From NCBI RefSeq assembly GCF_963576545.1, contig NC_083645.1, forward strand, positions 3,930,001-3,994,000: a stretch of 64,000 bases of DNA, in the 5' to 3' direction. Positions 24,085-36,017 of the stretch are shown piece by piece (position 1 is the stretch's first letter; each line of letters begins with the position of its first letter). The notes below the pieces were generated by a model, which searched no databases, had not been told where the DNA came from, and saw only the letters and a list, made by a program, of their open reading frames with translations. A program made the position numbers and the translations under genes. The DNA comes from Limanda limanda (taxonomy: Eukaryota > Chordata > Actinopteri > Pleuronectiformes > Pleuronectidae).

Positions 24085-24254
24085 CTGAAAATTGGTCTTG
24101 ACGAATGTGGTGGCACGATGGCCTGGCTCTACACATCCAAGCCGGGGGCATCCTCTCCACCTACTGCCCCAGTCGACTCTGGAGGAACAGAAACATAATT
24201 ATCGTACTTTAACACAAGTGTAATTCCTCATTTAACAAATTGTGCTTTACCTGG

Positions 24255-24465
24255 GTTGTCTGAGATCTCAGCCATGTCGTTGTCACCCTCCTTATCTGAC
24301 ACAATGCCACTCAAACTAGTTACCCCGAGAATCAAGGCCATCCTTATCTCCAGCGGTGAAAGCTCGGGTGTGCCCTGGCTCCCACCAGTAGCAGTCACAT
24401 TGTCGCATTGTCATTTGCATGTGAAAGCCTCCCCAAGGCTTAGGAGCAGTTTCTCTTGAACCGTT
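24255..24465 (-). pseudogene. Harbinger Myb-like protein fragment
   Basis: On the minus strand a frame reads TATGGSQGTPELSPLE followed by an acidic stretch ending GDNDMAEISDNPG. It corresponds in position and wording to the TGGGPPPPPLTEAE segment of the Myb/SANT-like protein in the intact Harbinger at 39904-40080. A splice-donor-like GGTAAAGC follows. The convergent layout with the transposase remnant at 23815 matches the two-gene Harbinger plan. No TIRs were recognised. Confidence 0.6.
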
Positions 24466-25060
24466 TGGAAATTAAAAAATATAAAAATAACTAAAGACTT
24501 ATTAATAAATAAATAATTATCTCAATGATAAAGATTTGTGCACATAACAATTATCATCTTAAAGTGCCCTCTTTTGGGATCATAATAAAGATGACGGGTA
24601 GCATGTGCCAAGTTGGGTCAAATGGTCCTGGTATGGGGGAGACTCTGATTTTTTTTTTAGGAGAATAACATTTAATAGGCTACTGAATATAATATTCAGT
24701 TAATGAACTTACACTTATATTTTATTTAACATTTATTAAAAAAATATTTTTAAAGGATTTGTGAATGGATGCTAATTTTAAATATATATTTCTTTAATCT
24801 CACGTACCAACTTGGATGCCATGTTCTCTAACTCTTTCTGTTTGAAAGAATCTGACAGTTTGGGTTGTCAGTAAAAGGACTGCAGTAGAAACGCAAAGAT
24901 GGTTTGCTTCAGTCCCTCTTTTCCTCTAACTAGTCAAAGTGTTAACCTGTAACTTCAGCGCCACACTGGCTGTGGTTGTGTCGCCTGCTGCTTGTCTGGA
25001 ACTGCCAGTGCTGTGTTTTTACATACAGATAACTTTTTTTTTAAATCCATAAATTTGTTA

Positions 25061-25092
<32 letters not shown>

Positions 25093-26706
25093 CACAATTG
25101 CTAATCACCTGAAATTCTTTACCCTAACTTAATATAACTACAGCCTTTCTGAGGTTTCTTGTACATCTACTGTATTTCCTTTAATAAAAAGTCCTGTGTA
25201 TTTCAAGGTCCAGTGTGATTTAGGTGAAGGTATCTATTGGCAGAATTTTAATTTAAAAAAAATCCTAGCAATGTTTACATTAGTGTGTAATCTAAATTGT
25301 AAGAATTGTTGAACTTTCTCCTTGAATGCTCCCTTATATTCAAATACTTTAAATTTACATCAGGAGTAGGTCCTTTCTATGGAGGCAGCCATGTTTTTTT
25401 TACAGTAGCCCAAACTGGACAAACTAAAGATTGTTTGAGTTTTTATGACAACTGAAGACTACCACAGGTTCTCTTTCATGTTTGGAAGGGGAGGGTGATA
25501 TGAGGGGTGTCCAACTGCAACTTGCAACTACACCACTAGAAGTCACTCAATTCTACACCCTGAACCATACCCGTACTATACAATACGAAGGTGTGCATAT
25601 TTTTCTCTTGCAAATATTTCACAATAATAACCTTATAAAAAATGTCACCAGAAATCCTGGGGTAATTTATTTTGAAATGGCTAGGCTACAGGAAGTGTTG
25701 CAAATATTTATTATTTAATAATGAACATTGAAACTGTGCTGAAAGATCAATTTATCTGTCTATGCTGTGGTGACACATGCTCGGTGTGCGTAGAAAATCG
25801 GCAAGGCCTCGTATCTCTAGAAGAGCAGCGCGGCATCCACAGCTGAACCACAGGCTGCTGCTCTAACCTGTTAAAATGGACGTAGGGAAAAAAGCAAGCC
25901 GTTCCTCAGCCCATTCGCAGCGCAACCACAGCCAATTTGGCTCGGGCCTATAAATTCTGCAAAATTACAGTATATTTTCAGCAAGTACCTCCTGAAATAT
26001 ACTCCACAAAAAATGAAATTCACCGAGCTACAAAATGTGTTCAACTTGGGCTCCTTTGAAGACAATTGAGAATTTTATTCTTATTTAGATGATGAAAGAG
26101 TTGTCACCTTGGAACTTGTTCCTCAATAACTGAAGAGGCAGGTGAGGGATCACGCCTTGTCCAGCTGTGAAAGATGACAGCATCAAGAGGAATTAAGTAA
26201 TTCTCTCTCTCTCCCTACTCGACAAAGTCCTCAATCGCAGCTCTTACTTCCTCCTGTGAAGCCGCTCGGCAACTCTCAGCTGCAACTGAGCTGCTGCAGC
26301 TGCAGGAATGTCATGCACAGCATGGATCCCACACGCATGTAAACGCTCAGTAAAATGGTCTACACTAATAGCAAAGTTCCTGCTGAGCTTCTTTTATAAT
26401 AGAAGACCAAATCTTGTCCCTGAACTTAATGACTCAGCATAGGTCTGTGTATTATTATATGTGCAAGCTATAAAAGGAGGGATGAGATTCTTGAAGAGTC
26501 ATCTCAGGTCAATTTGAAAATGATAACAGCCCACTGTTTTTTTGTTTTGAAGATGAAGGCGTGTTGCTGTTCTCAGTGGACTCCTGTTTGCAGGCATGAA
26601 TCCCTCAGTCTGTCGTGTGGAGAATCCACACCACCTGCTGGATGACCATGTAATTAAGGAGACTGGAGTCAGTAGTACTTTAAGAATGGTTTCCAGGGCA
26701 GTGATT
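24466..26706. other. non-coding stretch
   Basis: No gene supported. A GT run followed by a GA run lies at about 25062-25091. Around 25745-26090 the base composition is more balanced and may be an old repeat, but I cannot name it. Confidence 0.4.
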
Positions 26707-27037
26707 CCCCCTCTGTCTTTAGTCTCATTTATTTCATCTTATTTAATGCTCTCTTAAGATTCTTTTTCCATCCACTTTTTTTGTTTCTCATATTTATTTC
26801 TCCCCATGTTTGTGCCTCCTCTCCTGTCTACTGTTTTTTCTCTTTCTTCCACTGCCTGATGCCCTTCTCTCTGGTATGTGTGAGTGGACTTCAAGCTCAT
26901 TATCACAAAGTGTTTGTGTTGCAAACAGCATTACCTCAGCATGTCTGGGCAGCAGTAGAGCCTCAAGATGAGTGGCATCTGAAAGGGATAGACATTCCCT
27001 CCATTGTTACCTGCCTCTGCTTTGAAGGGCGGAAACC
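26707..27037 (+). repeat. local duplication, copy 1
   Basis: Direct-orientation homologue of 28180-28512, about 1.47 kb away. Both begin CCCCCTCTGTCTTTAGT, run through a T/C-rich stretch and CTCTTTCTTCCACT, and end in CCTGCCTCTGCTTTGAAGGG. A 72-base core at 26896-26967 aligns with 28375-28446 without gaps (8 differences by my count). In this copy the splice-donor-like position reads AAGATGAGT, so it is damaged. Confidence 0.85.
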
Positions 27038-28179
27038 TGTGTGCTGGCAATATTTTAATAAATACACATTATATTGGTACTACAAACATTAGTACAAAAC
27101 AATATGACAAGAAACCAAAGATAACATTTCCTCCTGTAATGGAACACAAAGTGTTTTCTCAAAGATGATACCAGATCTGAATTATTTTGAGTTTGCAACT
27201 GATGGACTCAACTGTCTGACATTTAATGTGTTCAAGAAGACGGAGAAGTTGGAAAGTGACAAACTCAAAATGAATAAATAAACAAAAACAAAAATGATCA
27301 CATTATGCTTAGTCTTTATTCCTTTAAATTGTTAATGCTGTGCTTCAACTAAAGTATACATAGCTTTCCATAGTGTTGCTATGAGCCTGAGGCCCCCATT
27401 CTCAATTTTTGACGGAGAACATGAAATGTTTTTTAAAGCTCCAAGTAACAGTTAATAAAGCCTCTTTTCCACAGGTCAAAAAATCCACTAACATCTGGCT
27501 TTTGTCAGCTCTCCGGTCAAATGAATGCAGTAGGCACGGGTTTGTAACGGCTCAGATCACGATTTGAAGTCATGGCAGCATGAAACCCAGCTGATGGTGT
27601 TAATTTCTTCTTCCTACTTGTGGGTCTACAGGCTGACGCTGCACTTTGCAAGACACGTTGAACCATGTGTGTGTACTTTCTCACATCTTGGGAACAACGT
27701 GCAAGAGCAATTTTCCTATCGTGCAAGACGCAACCCTGGCAAGACAGTGAGGTAGAGAGCTCCTCAGATTCCTGCATCTGTGTGACGTCGAACATGACTC
27801 GCTGAGAAAACAAAAAAAAAGAAAGCTAAACAACCTTCTTGACTCCTGGTATAAATATAATCGACCTTTCTAATAAGAGAGACCTGCCCGAAAATGATAG
27901 TTTCCCAACTTTTTTTTGCCACTATATCCCTAGTAACAGCCTCCATAGAATAATGTGTGTGTGTACTTAGCAAGCATCATAGCAATCAGCCCTCCATCGT
28001 TTTTTCGACTGTACGTTACATAAGTGTCTCCTTGGACGGAAGCATCTGCCAGTCTGTCATGAACTCATGTAAATGTAAAGTTGGTGTTGTCAGACACCGT
28101 CTGGAAACATTCAGTCGCATCCGCACCACCTCTGTCACTCCCTCCTCTAGGCTCCCTGATTTCCCTCTGTCCCTTCCCT
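27038..28179. other. spacer between the duplicated blocks
   Basis: No gene or recognised repeat. Confidence 0.4.
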
Positions 28180-28512
28180 CCCCCTCTGTCTTTAGTCCCT
28201 TTTATTTCATCTTCCCAATGCTCTCTGGAGATTTTCTTTACCCATCCAATTTTTTTGTTTCTCATATTTGTTTCTCCTCCTGTTAATGCCTCTTCTCCCT
28301 CCGTCTCCTGTTTTTCCTCTTTCTTCCACTCCCTCATGCCTTCGCTCTGCTGTTTACTGTGAGTGGACTTACAGCTCATTATCAGAAAGTGTGTGTGTTG
28401 CGAACAGCGTTAACTCACCATGTCTGGGTAGCAGCAGAGCCTCAAGGTGAGTGGCATCTGAAAGGGATAGACATCCTCTCCTGTTACCTGCCTCTGCTTT
28501 GAAGGGAGGTAT
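28180..28512 (+). repeat. local duplication, copy 2 with candidate exon
   Basis: Homologue of 26707-27037. The core 28375-28446 is preceded by a long pyrimidine tract and TTACAG and followed by AAG|GTGAGT, a textbook acceptor and donor. The 72-base interval is open in one frame (starting HYQKV and ending AAEPQ) and would be a symmetric exon, phase 1 at both ends. I do not recognise the peptide. It could be an exon of an unseen gene or simply a duplicated non-coding block. Confidence 0.8.
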
Positions 28513-30169
28513 CCCATGAGATGAAAACACGTGCACAAAAACAAACACACATATTGTGCTTTGCTGCACATATACTCAGCTACCATGCAGTAGTAGAGCA
28601 TGCAGTTGTCAAATGATGGAAGGATTATCACCAACATACGCTGCTGCTCTCATGGAGACACACAGATGGAAATCAAGTACAAACTACACACAGATGTAGA
28701 CACACACAAATGCAGGCATCCATGTAAACCTGGATACACACGCTGCCTTTGAATCCAATTACAATTGTGTACTGAGGCACACTCACTAACCCACTCTGTG
28801 TGTGTTTCTCCCAAACATTTTGTTTCGTACCTGAGCAAAGCATCTGTTTAGTCACCAGGGTGAGGACATTCATAAATAAATTACGGGCCAGGCGTTTGTA
28901 TTTCCATCTCTGCCCTGATTGCTGTGAGATGAGGCGTATGTTCATTCAGACTGTGTGCAGGGGGACGCTGGCGCCTCAGGTAAAGCCACTGAAGCACATC
29001 ACTGAGCTGCTTTGATGCTGAGCTTTCCAAAGGGAACGGGCCGACGAGTGAAATCATGCCGTTTCATTTGTCTCTGCATGAGCTAGCGCACTGCGGCTTC
29101 GGCATGGATGCTGCATCCGAGTAAAACCATCACCAGCACTTTGGGACGACGTTCAGGAGACAGTGTACGTCTGGGAAACTGACAAACATGTTGTAGAGTC
29201 TGTATGTTTTACCTTCACTGTTTTATTACATGCAGAAGTCTATGATAACATTTAATCAAGTGACAGGCAACCTGTCAAAGTACAATAAAAAAACTGTCAC
29301 TCATATTTCCTATGTCTGCTCCCTCGTATTACACTGATGTGTAGCTGTATCTCTGCATTGTTACAGCTACAGAATTGTAATATGGGAAGGTTCAATAAGG
29401 AGGATGATACATGACTTAAGTATAAATAAATAATACATAAATAAATAAGGAAATAAATAAATACAGAAATGTATAAATGTCTCAAATATATTTCCAGATT
29501 TATTTATTTCTGCTAATGAAAGGCGGTCCTAACCGCACTCTCATGCAGGATTGGTCACAGGAGTGTGATGATCCAGTCCCACTACTTCTACCTTTCAATG
29601 CTGACTGGTGTCCAGTAGCTGTTTGCAGTGTTGAGCCAGTTCACACTTAAATGAAGTAGTGCAAGTTCAGAGGGTTAGGGTTAGTTAAGGTTACTTTTTA
29701 TTGGGATGATTTAGGTGTCAGTAGTCCTGACTGAGCGTCACGTCTCGTGTTGTACTGAGCACAAAAATATTGACACGTCATTTTCATGATGTTTAAATGC
29801 AGTCTCATAAACTCTGGAGTGAATAAAACAAACACTCAGTTACTTTGTGTGTGTGTGTGTGTGTTAAATTTACAATGTGTGGGGCAAAGTCTGTTCATAC
29901 TGAGACTATCATTCACACTAATAATTGTTTGTTATGTTTGTGATATTATGATGTGGTTTATAAAGTGTTGTGAACCATCAGTAAAAGAGAGTCAGACCAT
30001 CATTCAGCCATAATTTGGCTCTTTTAACTACTGCATATATCATTCACTCTCTTAATAGTCATAACTTTATTTTTATTTTATTATTTAGTCATTTACTATA
30101 TGATTTTAGTCATTACAATATTACTGCAAAAGCTAGGTACTATACTTAGACCCTTTATTAAAAAAGCCT
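28513..30169. other. non-coding stretch
   Basis: No gene supported. Includes an AAATAAAT-rich run at 29420-29510 and a (TG)n at about 29846-29864. Confidence 0.45.
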
Positions 30170-30560
30170 ATTCAGTAGGGGCCGGGAAATAATCGAGTCA
30201 GGCACCATCAATGGAAGTGCCAGAAGTGGTGGCAGGAAGGAATCGCAAAGTTCCAAGGCAACATTTGCTTAAGTATCTTGGGCTAGACTTATTGTAAATT
30301 CCCAGATGAAATTGCATACTATTACAAAGAACGAATCCGATAGATCTTAAGAAAAATTTGAGTGGAGACTCCTGAAGAATTCCACCATATAAAAGAGGAC
30401 CCTTTGGAGACATTCTTCAGTCTGAATCTGGACAGGCCCGGGCTTTTTTGGTTGCTGGCTCATAGAACTTAATAAACTCTTTTACAATTTCTGAGAGTCC
30501 TTCTCTGACTCCAGTAGTAGTACTCTCAGTGGCCCAGCAGTGAGACTCTGCAACCCAACA
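30170..30560 (+). mobile_element. LTR-like promoter/poly(A) module
   Basis: The stretch has TATAAAAG at 30388-30395 and AATAAA at 30471-30476, about 80 bases apart, followed by a CT-rich section and a CA end at 30559-30560. That spacing, with a short R-like segment, is what retroviral-type LTRs show. The 5' edge is unclear: no TG start with a matching flank was found. It is therefore either a 5'-truncated solo LTR or another promoter unit. No coding retroelement sequence adjoins. Confidence 0.45.
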
Positions 30561-30959
30561 ATAGCTTCACACAAAGGGGTTTGATAAATAATAATGTGTT
30601 CAATGGTAATTCCGGAAATCTAGATGGTTTTAAAATGAATCAGGGATCTTGATGAAAAAATTCTGGTATATTTAAGGATATTCATGAGTGTGCTTGCAGA
30701 TCCAAATACAAATCATAGTGAGCTGAATTTAAATGTGGAAACTGGCTGATGTTGTTATCATTTTGTGTCAGCACCGAGTGACAGGCAGCCTGGCGTGCTA
30801 AAGCATGTGGACTACAGACTGGTCCAACTGACCCAGAACGAGACTAACTCTTTTGGTCTGACTAATTCTGGATCAAGCTGAATCATGTTTGTTTTTTTTG
30901 CTGTGAAATCACTTATTTTGGACTATGGTGTACCTCTGACACGCTATAACATTCTGCAG

Positions 30960-31215
30960 GATCATGGGTGAGGCCCCTAAGCTTTGGTCTCTCAGTAAGC
31001 TTGAGGAGTTTGGACTCTGTAGACTTTGTAGAAAGCAGCTAAAAGCCATCGTTTCAGAAAGAAATCTAGGTCTCTTATATCCACTCCCCTTGAATATTTC
31101 ATCTGTTACCTTTTATTTTTTTTGTTTTTATCTGACTTTTGATTTTATCACTTTGATCATGAGGTACTTTGTGACATTTCTGTGAAAAGTGCTGTGTAAA
31201 TAAACTTTGTTTTTA
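30960..31215 (+). mobile_element. LINE 3' end fragment (L2/Rex1-like)
   Basis: The frame starting at 30964 contains GEAPKLWSL and FGLCRLCRKQLKAI, decayed from the APKLWNSLP and FRKQLKTH segments of LINE ORF2 C-termini. The 3' end reads GTGAAAAGTGCTGTGTAAATAAAC and then TTTG, the familiar 3' terminus of fish L2-like elements. It is 5' truncated, as is usual for LINE insertions. Confidence 0.65.
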
Positions 31216-31394
31216 TAGACAGGAGAGCAAGTGGGCCACTTACCCCATTTGACTGTAGAACTGAATGAAGAGATTAATCCTTCCAAATTGTTTAAATGCT
31301 TAATATGCCAGTTATATTGTACAATAAGTCAAATGTGATGTTTATAATGGAAAACAGTTGAACATGGCATTTGCAAGTAGTAAACCGAAGCATC

Positions 31395-31760
31395 TTTCAA
31401 AGAACTCATTTGTGTGTAAAGCCCCAATTAATTTTATAATGAAAGTCTCATTTTCTCTAATCTGAATGTGGAGTTTTCTCAATTATTTCGCTACCAGCAG
31501 CTGCAGCTGCAACCGGGTATAAGCTTATGGAGATGTTGTGCCCATCCCATTGTTATTAATTATTCATGACAGTTAGTCAGAGCTTCAAAAGGAAAAACTG
31601 TAACACAGCTTTTTACTTTTTCAATTACATATGGTCACTATGGTCTGCTGAGCTTTTTGCCGTCAAGTCACATTCATTGTTTTTTTTTATAGCTGTGAAG
31701 AACTTTGAAACTAATTACAGGGGAACATGTCATTGAAAGCAAAGCTGCTTTTATACCCAG
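31395..31760. other. candidate conserved non-coding element
   Basis: Repeat-free and motif-dense, with CAGCAGCTGCAGCTGCA E-box clusters, CCATTGTTATTAATTATTCA (SOX/POU/homeobox-like cores) and CAATTACATATGG. No open frame. The judgement rests on texture only. Confidence 0.35.
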
Positions 31761-32039
31761 GGTAGGTCTTTGATGACATTACATTGTGACCGATCGTAGC
31801 TTGACATAATCAGATTTTCAGATTATCATAAAAATCGCTATATTTAGATATTTAATTTTAAAAGTTCAGTATCTACGACCTCAAAGTCACGCTGATGGTC
31901 ACTTCAGATTAATTCATTACAATGAACCAACTGAACACTGTCGCCATTGCCTTATATAGTTATGAACAGATTTATTTTCAAGGAAACTTTTAGGAAATTA
32001 TAATATTTAAAAAAATTACAAAATACACTTTGTAGAAAT

Positions 32040-32480
32040 GCCCTCCTACTTGTCAGTGTTTTCATCAAAAAAATCGCGAAAGAGAGAGATTCTATTGACA
32101 TTTCGGAGATCAACCATGACTCCTGTACTTTCTGGTTCTGTCCAATATGGAAGAAATAATCAAAATGATCTGGTGCCGATTTTTAGCCACTGTTTGAGCC
32201 ATTGGCTGGCCACTGCTGTGGTTTATCAGAGGGTGTAGAAGATGTGTTCAACTCGGTCCACAGACTGAAGGCACACACCCCCACCGACAGCTACAGCGCG
32301 CTGATCGTCTGTTTATTCAAAGTTTAGGCTATTAATGCATGTATCATGTGTCCAAATGGCATTAACTTTGACAATGCACTTCCCTGGTCCATTAAGAATG
32401 CACATGCCAAATGTAAAGCGGACAAGATCAACGGTTCTCGAGATATGTGTTCCACAGGCCCACAGACAGACGTTAGTCAA
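32040..32480 (+). repeat. dispersed repeat, copy B
   Basis: The part 32237-32372 shares its wording with 15467-15616. The right part contains GATCAACGGTTCTCGAGATA and a CCCACAGACAGACGTTAG end, phrases I associate with dispersed fish repeats. The element type is not determined. Confidence 0.5.
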
Positions 32481-33187
32481 ATTGAATAGGTACGGACAGT
32501 GAAGGAAACCGAATTTAATGTATTATATTTAAGAACATTGGTTTTGTGATAAGACAATTGAAGCCGTAGAAATGATTAACTATAGAACCGCAATAATGCT
32601 AGTTTAAGTCAGAGATGATTGATGGGGATTGTGCTGTTGTGCAGATAATAAGGCTCACCACTGGTATGTCATGAAGAAACATTATGGTTACTTTGCACAC
32701 TGGCAGTCACTTGCAAAACAACCCATTCTTTCTGATTTGTTAATTAGGTGTAATCCACCTATAAAGCTGTTTGTCTTAACCATTAGTTTGATTCATTGTT
32801 TCTGATCCTGTGTAACAGAAGTTATTTTATTCTCCCTGGGGGCAGGGTTCTCATATGTACCGGTTACCCTGGCGATTCATCACAGTGTTGGAGGACGATC
32901 TTTTGGTTAATTCTGCCTCCATACACACTAATCCTCATGAAGGAGGTCATGGTCAAGTTATCAGTGACTCCCTTACTGAGAATAAACCTTTATCACACCA
33001 CCACACAGGCACTGTTTAATTTTCAGTCAGTTCTGTGGGCCAGTAGTAATATAATTAATATCCTCACAAAAAATTCTACAATAATAACAAAAACTATATT
33101 AAGACAGCATTCTTCAAGAAACAGGTGTGCAAAGTGTTTCAAAGACATGCAAGCAGAAAATACATGCAGCGCGATTACCAATTTAAG
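32481..33187. other. non-coding stretch
   Basis: The 131-residue open frame from 32796 shows no family resemblance, lacks a convincing start context and has an unremarkable composition. I see no gene here. Confidence 0.4.
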
Positions 33188-33700
33188 TTAATGACAATGG
33201 ATTAAATAAACAATAAAACCAAAAAATATATTTTTAAAAGGAATTGTTTGAAAAACGTATTTTAAAAAGAGTTTTAAAAGAAGACACTGATGTGGCTTGA
33301 TAGACAGAGGGAGGTTGGTTTGCAGCTGTAGAGCCCTTACAGTGAAGGCCCTCCCTCCCTCTGTCTGTAGTCTTGCCCTGGGTACTGAGAGCTGGTTAGC
33401 AGAACAAAGATTACGATTTTTGGATAAGAGGTTAGAGGGTCTGCTAGGTACGTGGTGCAAAGCCGTTCAGGGATTCAGAGAATAATATAGTAGTTAGTTA
33501 ATAGATATTATAATTATTCTAAAACCACGGGGTCTCAGTCCAATGAGGCGAGAATGGCAGTGATCACGTGCTCATATTTCGGACTTGTTAGAAACAGAGT
33601 TGCTGTGTTTTGCAAAAGTTAGAGGTGGTTGATGGGAAGCCCAGCGGATATAAATTTGCAGTAATCTATAAAGCTTGCGACAAAGGCATGAGTGAGAATT
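33188..33700 (-). pseudogene. LINE ORF2 C-terminal fragment (CR1/L2/Rex1 type)
   Basis: The minus strand gives, in order, HAFVASFIDYCK (about 33655-33690), a QNTAT and HVITAILASLD segment, then VPRARLQTEGGRAFTVRAL and LPLSIKPHQCLLLKLFLKYVF. These are the consecutive blocks of a CR1/L2-like reverse transcriptase C-terminus, broken by frameshifts and stops. At its upstream side it is cut by the 3' tail of the L2-like LINE at 33705. It differs from that LINE, so this is LINE-in-LINE nesting. Confidence 0.75.
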
Positions 33701-33704
33701 TGTT

Positions 33705-36017
33705 AATTATTAAATCAATCACATTTTATTTGTATAGCCCATATTCACAAATCACAATTTGTCTCATAGGGCTTGAACATGGTGTGACATCCTATGTCCT
33801 TAACCCTCAACAAGAGCAAGGAAAAACTACTAAAAACCGTTTTAACAGGTACAAATATGTAGAAACCTCAGAGAGCCACATGTGAGGGATCCCTGTCCCA
33901 GGACGGACAGAAGGGAAATAGATGTCAAGCGTAGAGGAAAACATCATCAGGATAAAGGTTTAAGCAGCATTGATGAGGGTAAACATTTTGAAGGATAACT
34001 GAAGGTCAGATACTTGAATATCAAGTATCTGAGGATCAAGATCAAGTATCTGAGGAGAAATACTATGTCAAGCAGTCCTGCTGCAATCATAGTCTCTGGT
34101 CAGCAGCCAGCAAGATCATGATCCACCATCAAGATCGGATGCCACCAAGTCCACAGTCATTGTCCACTGCCGCCTTTAGGATCCATCATCAGCTGCCACC
34201 TCGGCCGTGCACGATATAGAATCCACCATACTGGATCCGCCATTGCGACCTCTGATTTGCTATCCACAAATCGTAATCCATGATGTGGCCACAACTGCGG
34301 CCCTGGATCTGCGGACGATAAGGCAAAGGGACTCCGGGGAAGGGGTCAAGTCAGTAACATGTATTGATGAGATATGAATTACTTTGGTGTGATAAGGATG
34401 GAGAAGAGGAAGGAGAATCTGGAAAGATAAGCTCTGTGTGTCATAAATTCCCTTTGCACCTTAGCATCATCAGGTGTTCTTGCCTTGTAATCAATGATAC
34501 AATGATACAGGCCGAACTTGAGGGTACACTGAGGCTCAAGGTAAATCTGACTGGCTACTGTTTTGTATGGCAGTACTATGAAAGCCATGTGGCCCACTCA
34601 GTAGATCAGACATCAATACCTTTATACCTTTTTATAGCACAGAGCCCTATGGAACACCATGGTTAACTTTGGTGCTCATCATTAATTTGCACGAATTGGA
34701 AGCGATCAGAAAAATAAGATTTAAACCAGTTTAGGGCGGTTCCTTTAATGTTTATTAACTTTTCTAGTCTCTGTAATAAAATGCAATTGTGTCGAATGCT
34801 GCCCTGAGATCTAACAGAACGAGGACAGACACAAATCACTGATCTGAAGCTATTAGAAGGTCATTAGTGACTTTTGCCAAGGCTGTCTCTGTGCTGTGAT
34901 TGGCTCTAAACCCAGACTGAAAGGCTTCAAATATATGAATTGCCTGGAGAAACTCACACAGCTGATTGGCTACAACTTTTTCTAAGATTTTAGACAGGAA
35001 GGGGAGATTAGATATTGGTCTGTATTTGACTAAAACCTCTGGGTCTAGGGTAGGTTTTTTGAGAAGGGGTTTGATTGCTGCTTTTTTAAAGGACTGTGGT
35101 ACATATCCTGATGATAATGACAGATTGATTGTGTTAAGTAACGAACTATCAATTAGGGGCAGAATTTCTTTAGGTAATTTTGTAGGAATGGGTTCTAAGA
35201 TACAGGTTGTTGGTTTAGAACCTGAGATTATTTTGGTAAACTGTTCACGGGTGATCAGAGAAAAGCTGTCTAAATGATTGGTAGGATTCTCAGCCGTTTC
35301 TGAGATTTCTGTTATTGATAGGGTATCGGTGCCAATTGAGGGCAGGAGATGGTTGAGTTTATTTCTAATAGTTCGAATTTTATCATTAAAAAAGGTCATA
35401 TTGCTATTAAGGGATTGAGGAATACTGGGTTTGGTGGAGGTGTGACTGGCTACAATGCTGAAGAGAAACCTGGGGTTGTTTTTATTCTCTTCTATTAGTT
35501 TTGAAGAGTAGGCAGCTCTTGCTTTGTGGAGAGCCTTTTTATATGCTTTAACATTACTCTTCCCTCTTTGTCTAGGAGATTTGCAACACTGTTGCTGGAG
35601 CGCCACTTCCTTTCTAGTTTTCTTGATACTTGTTTTAACTCGCGTCTCTTGAAATTATACCACAGAGCTAATTTATCATGTTTCAGATGTTTGTTTTTTA
35701 GAGGCGCTATTGAGTCTAATGTTAATCGTAAAGAGTCTGCAGAGCTACCGACGAGATGGTCAATCTCAATGGAGCTAGGGTTTTTAATGAATTTGTTGTT
35801 TATATCAATGGATAATACGGGTTTAAATTTAATCGGAATTATTTCCTTAAATGTAGCTACAGCACTATCACAGACATCTACAAAATGAGTTTATTAGTGG
35901 CATATTTTCAGATAATGAAAAATCAAAGGTTATTAAATTGTCTGATAGAATTGGATTGCGCGGAAGTGCTGTTAAATGTTCAATTTTGACACCGTAGATA
36001 ATACAAGGTCTAAATGC
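33705..36017 (-). mobile_element. L2-like LINE, copy 1 (5'-truncated, deleted)
   Basis: A minus-strand LINE whose 3' end, GGGCTATACAAATAAAATGT followed by GATTGATTT, lies near 33711-33740. Its 3' UTR contains blocks shared with copy 2 (for example TGTCAAGCAGTCCTGCTGC at about 34067 and 50447) and a doubled ATCAAGTATCTGAGGA motif near 34030-34055. The ORF2 part is at 34640-35900. An internal deletion joins the RT motif GVP-GSVL directly to the 3' UTR at about 34636, removing the catalytic YADD region and the thumb that copy 2 partly keeps. The 5' end is truncated near 36017 within the endonuclease. Confidence 0.85.
34836..35606 (-). pseudogene. LINE copy 1 reverse transcriptase part
   Basis: A 256-residue open stretch holding the end of the endonuclease-RT linker (KKALHKARAAYSSKLIEENK) and RT motifs 0-2, including YRPISNLPFLSKILEKVV and FQSGFRANHSTETAL. 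It ends at a TGA after IASDQ, where copy 2 reads through with GLVSVLVLLDLSAAFD. The LINE ORF2 protein nicks and reverse-transcribes its RNA at the target. This copy cannot, as it lacks the catalytic Asp pair. Confidence 0.85.

Noticed and set aside
32796..33191. 131-codon open frame
   Set aside because: No recognisable motifs, no start context and no splice signals of note; length is compatible with chance in AT-rich DNA.
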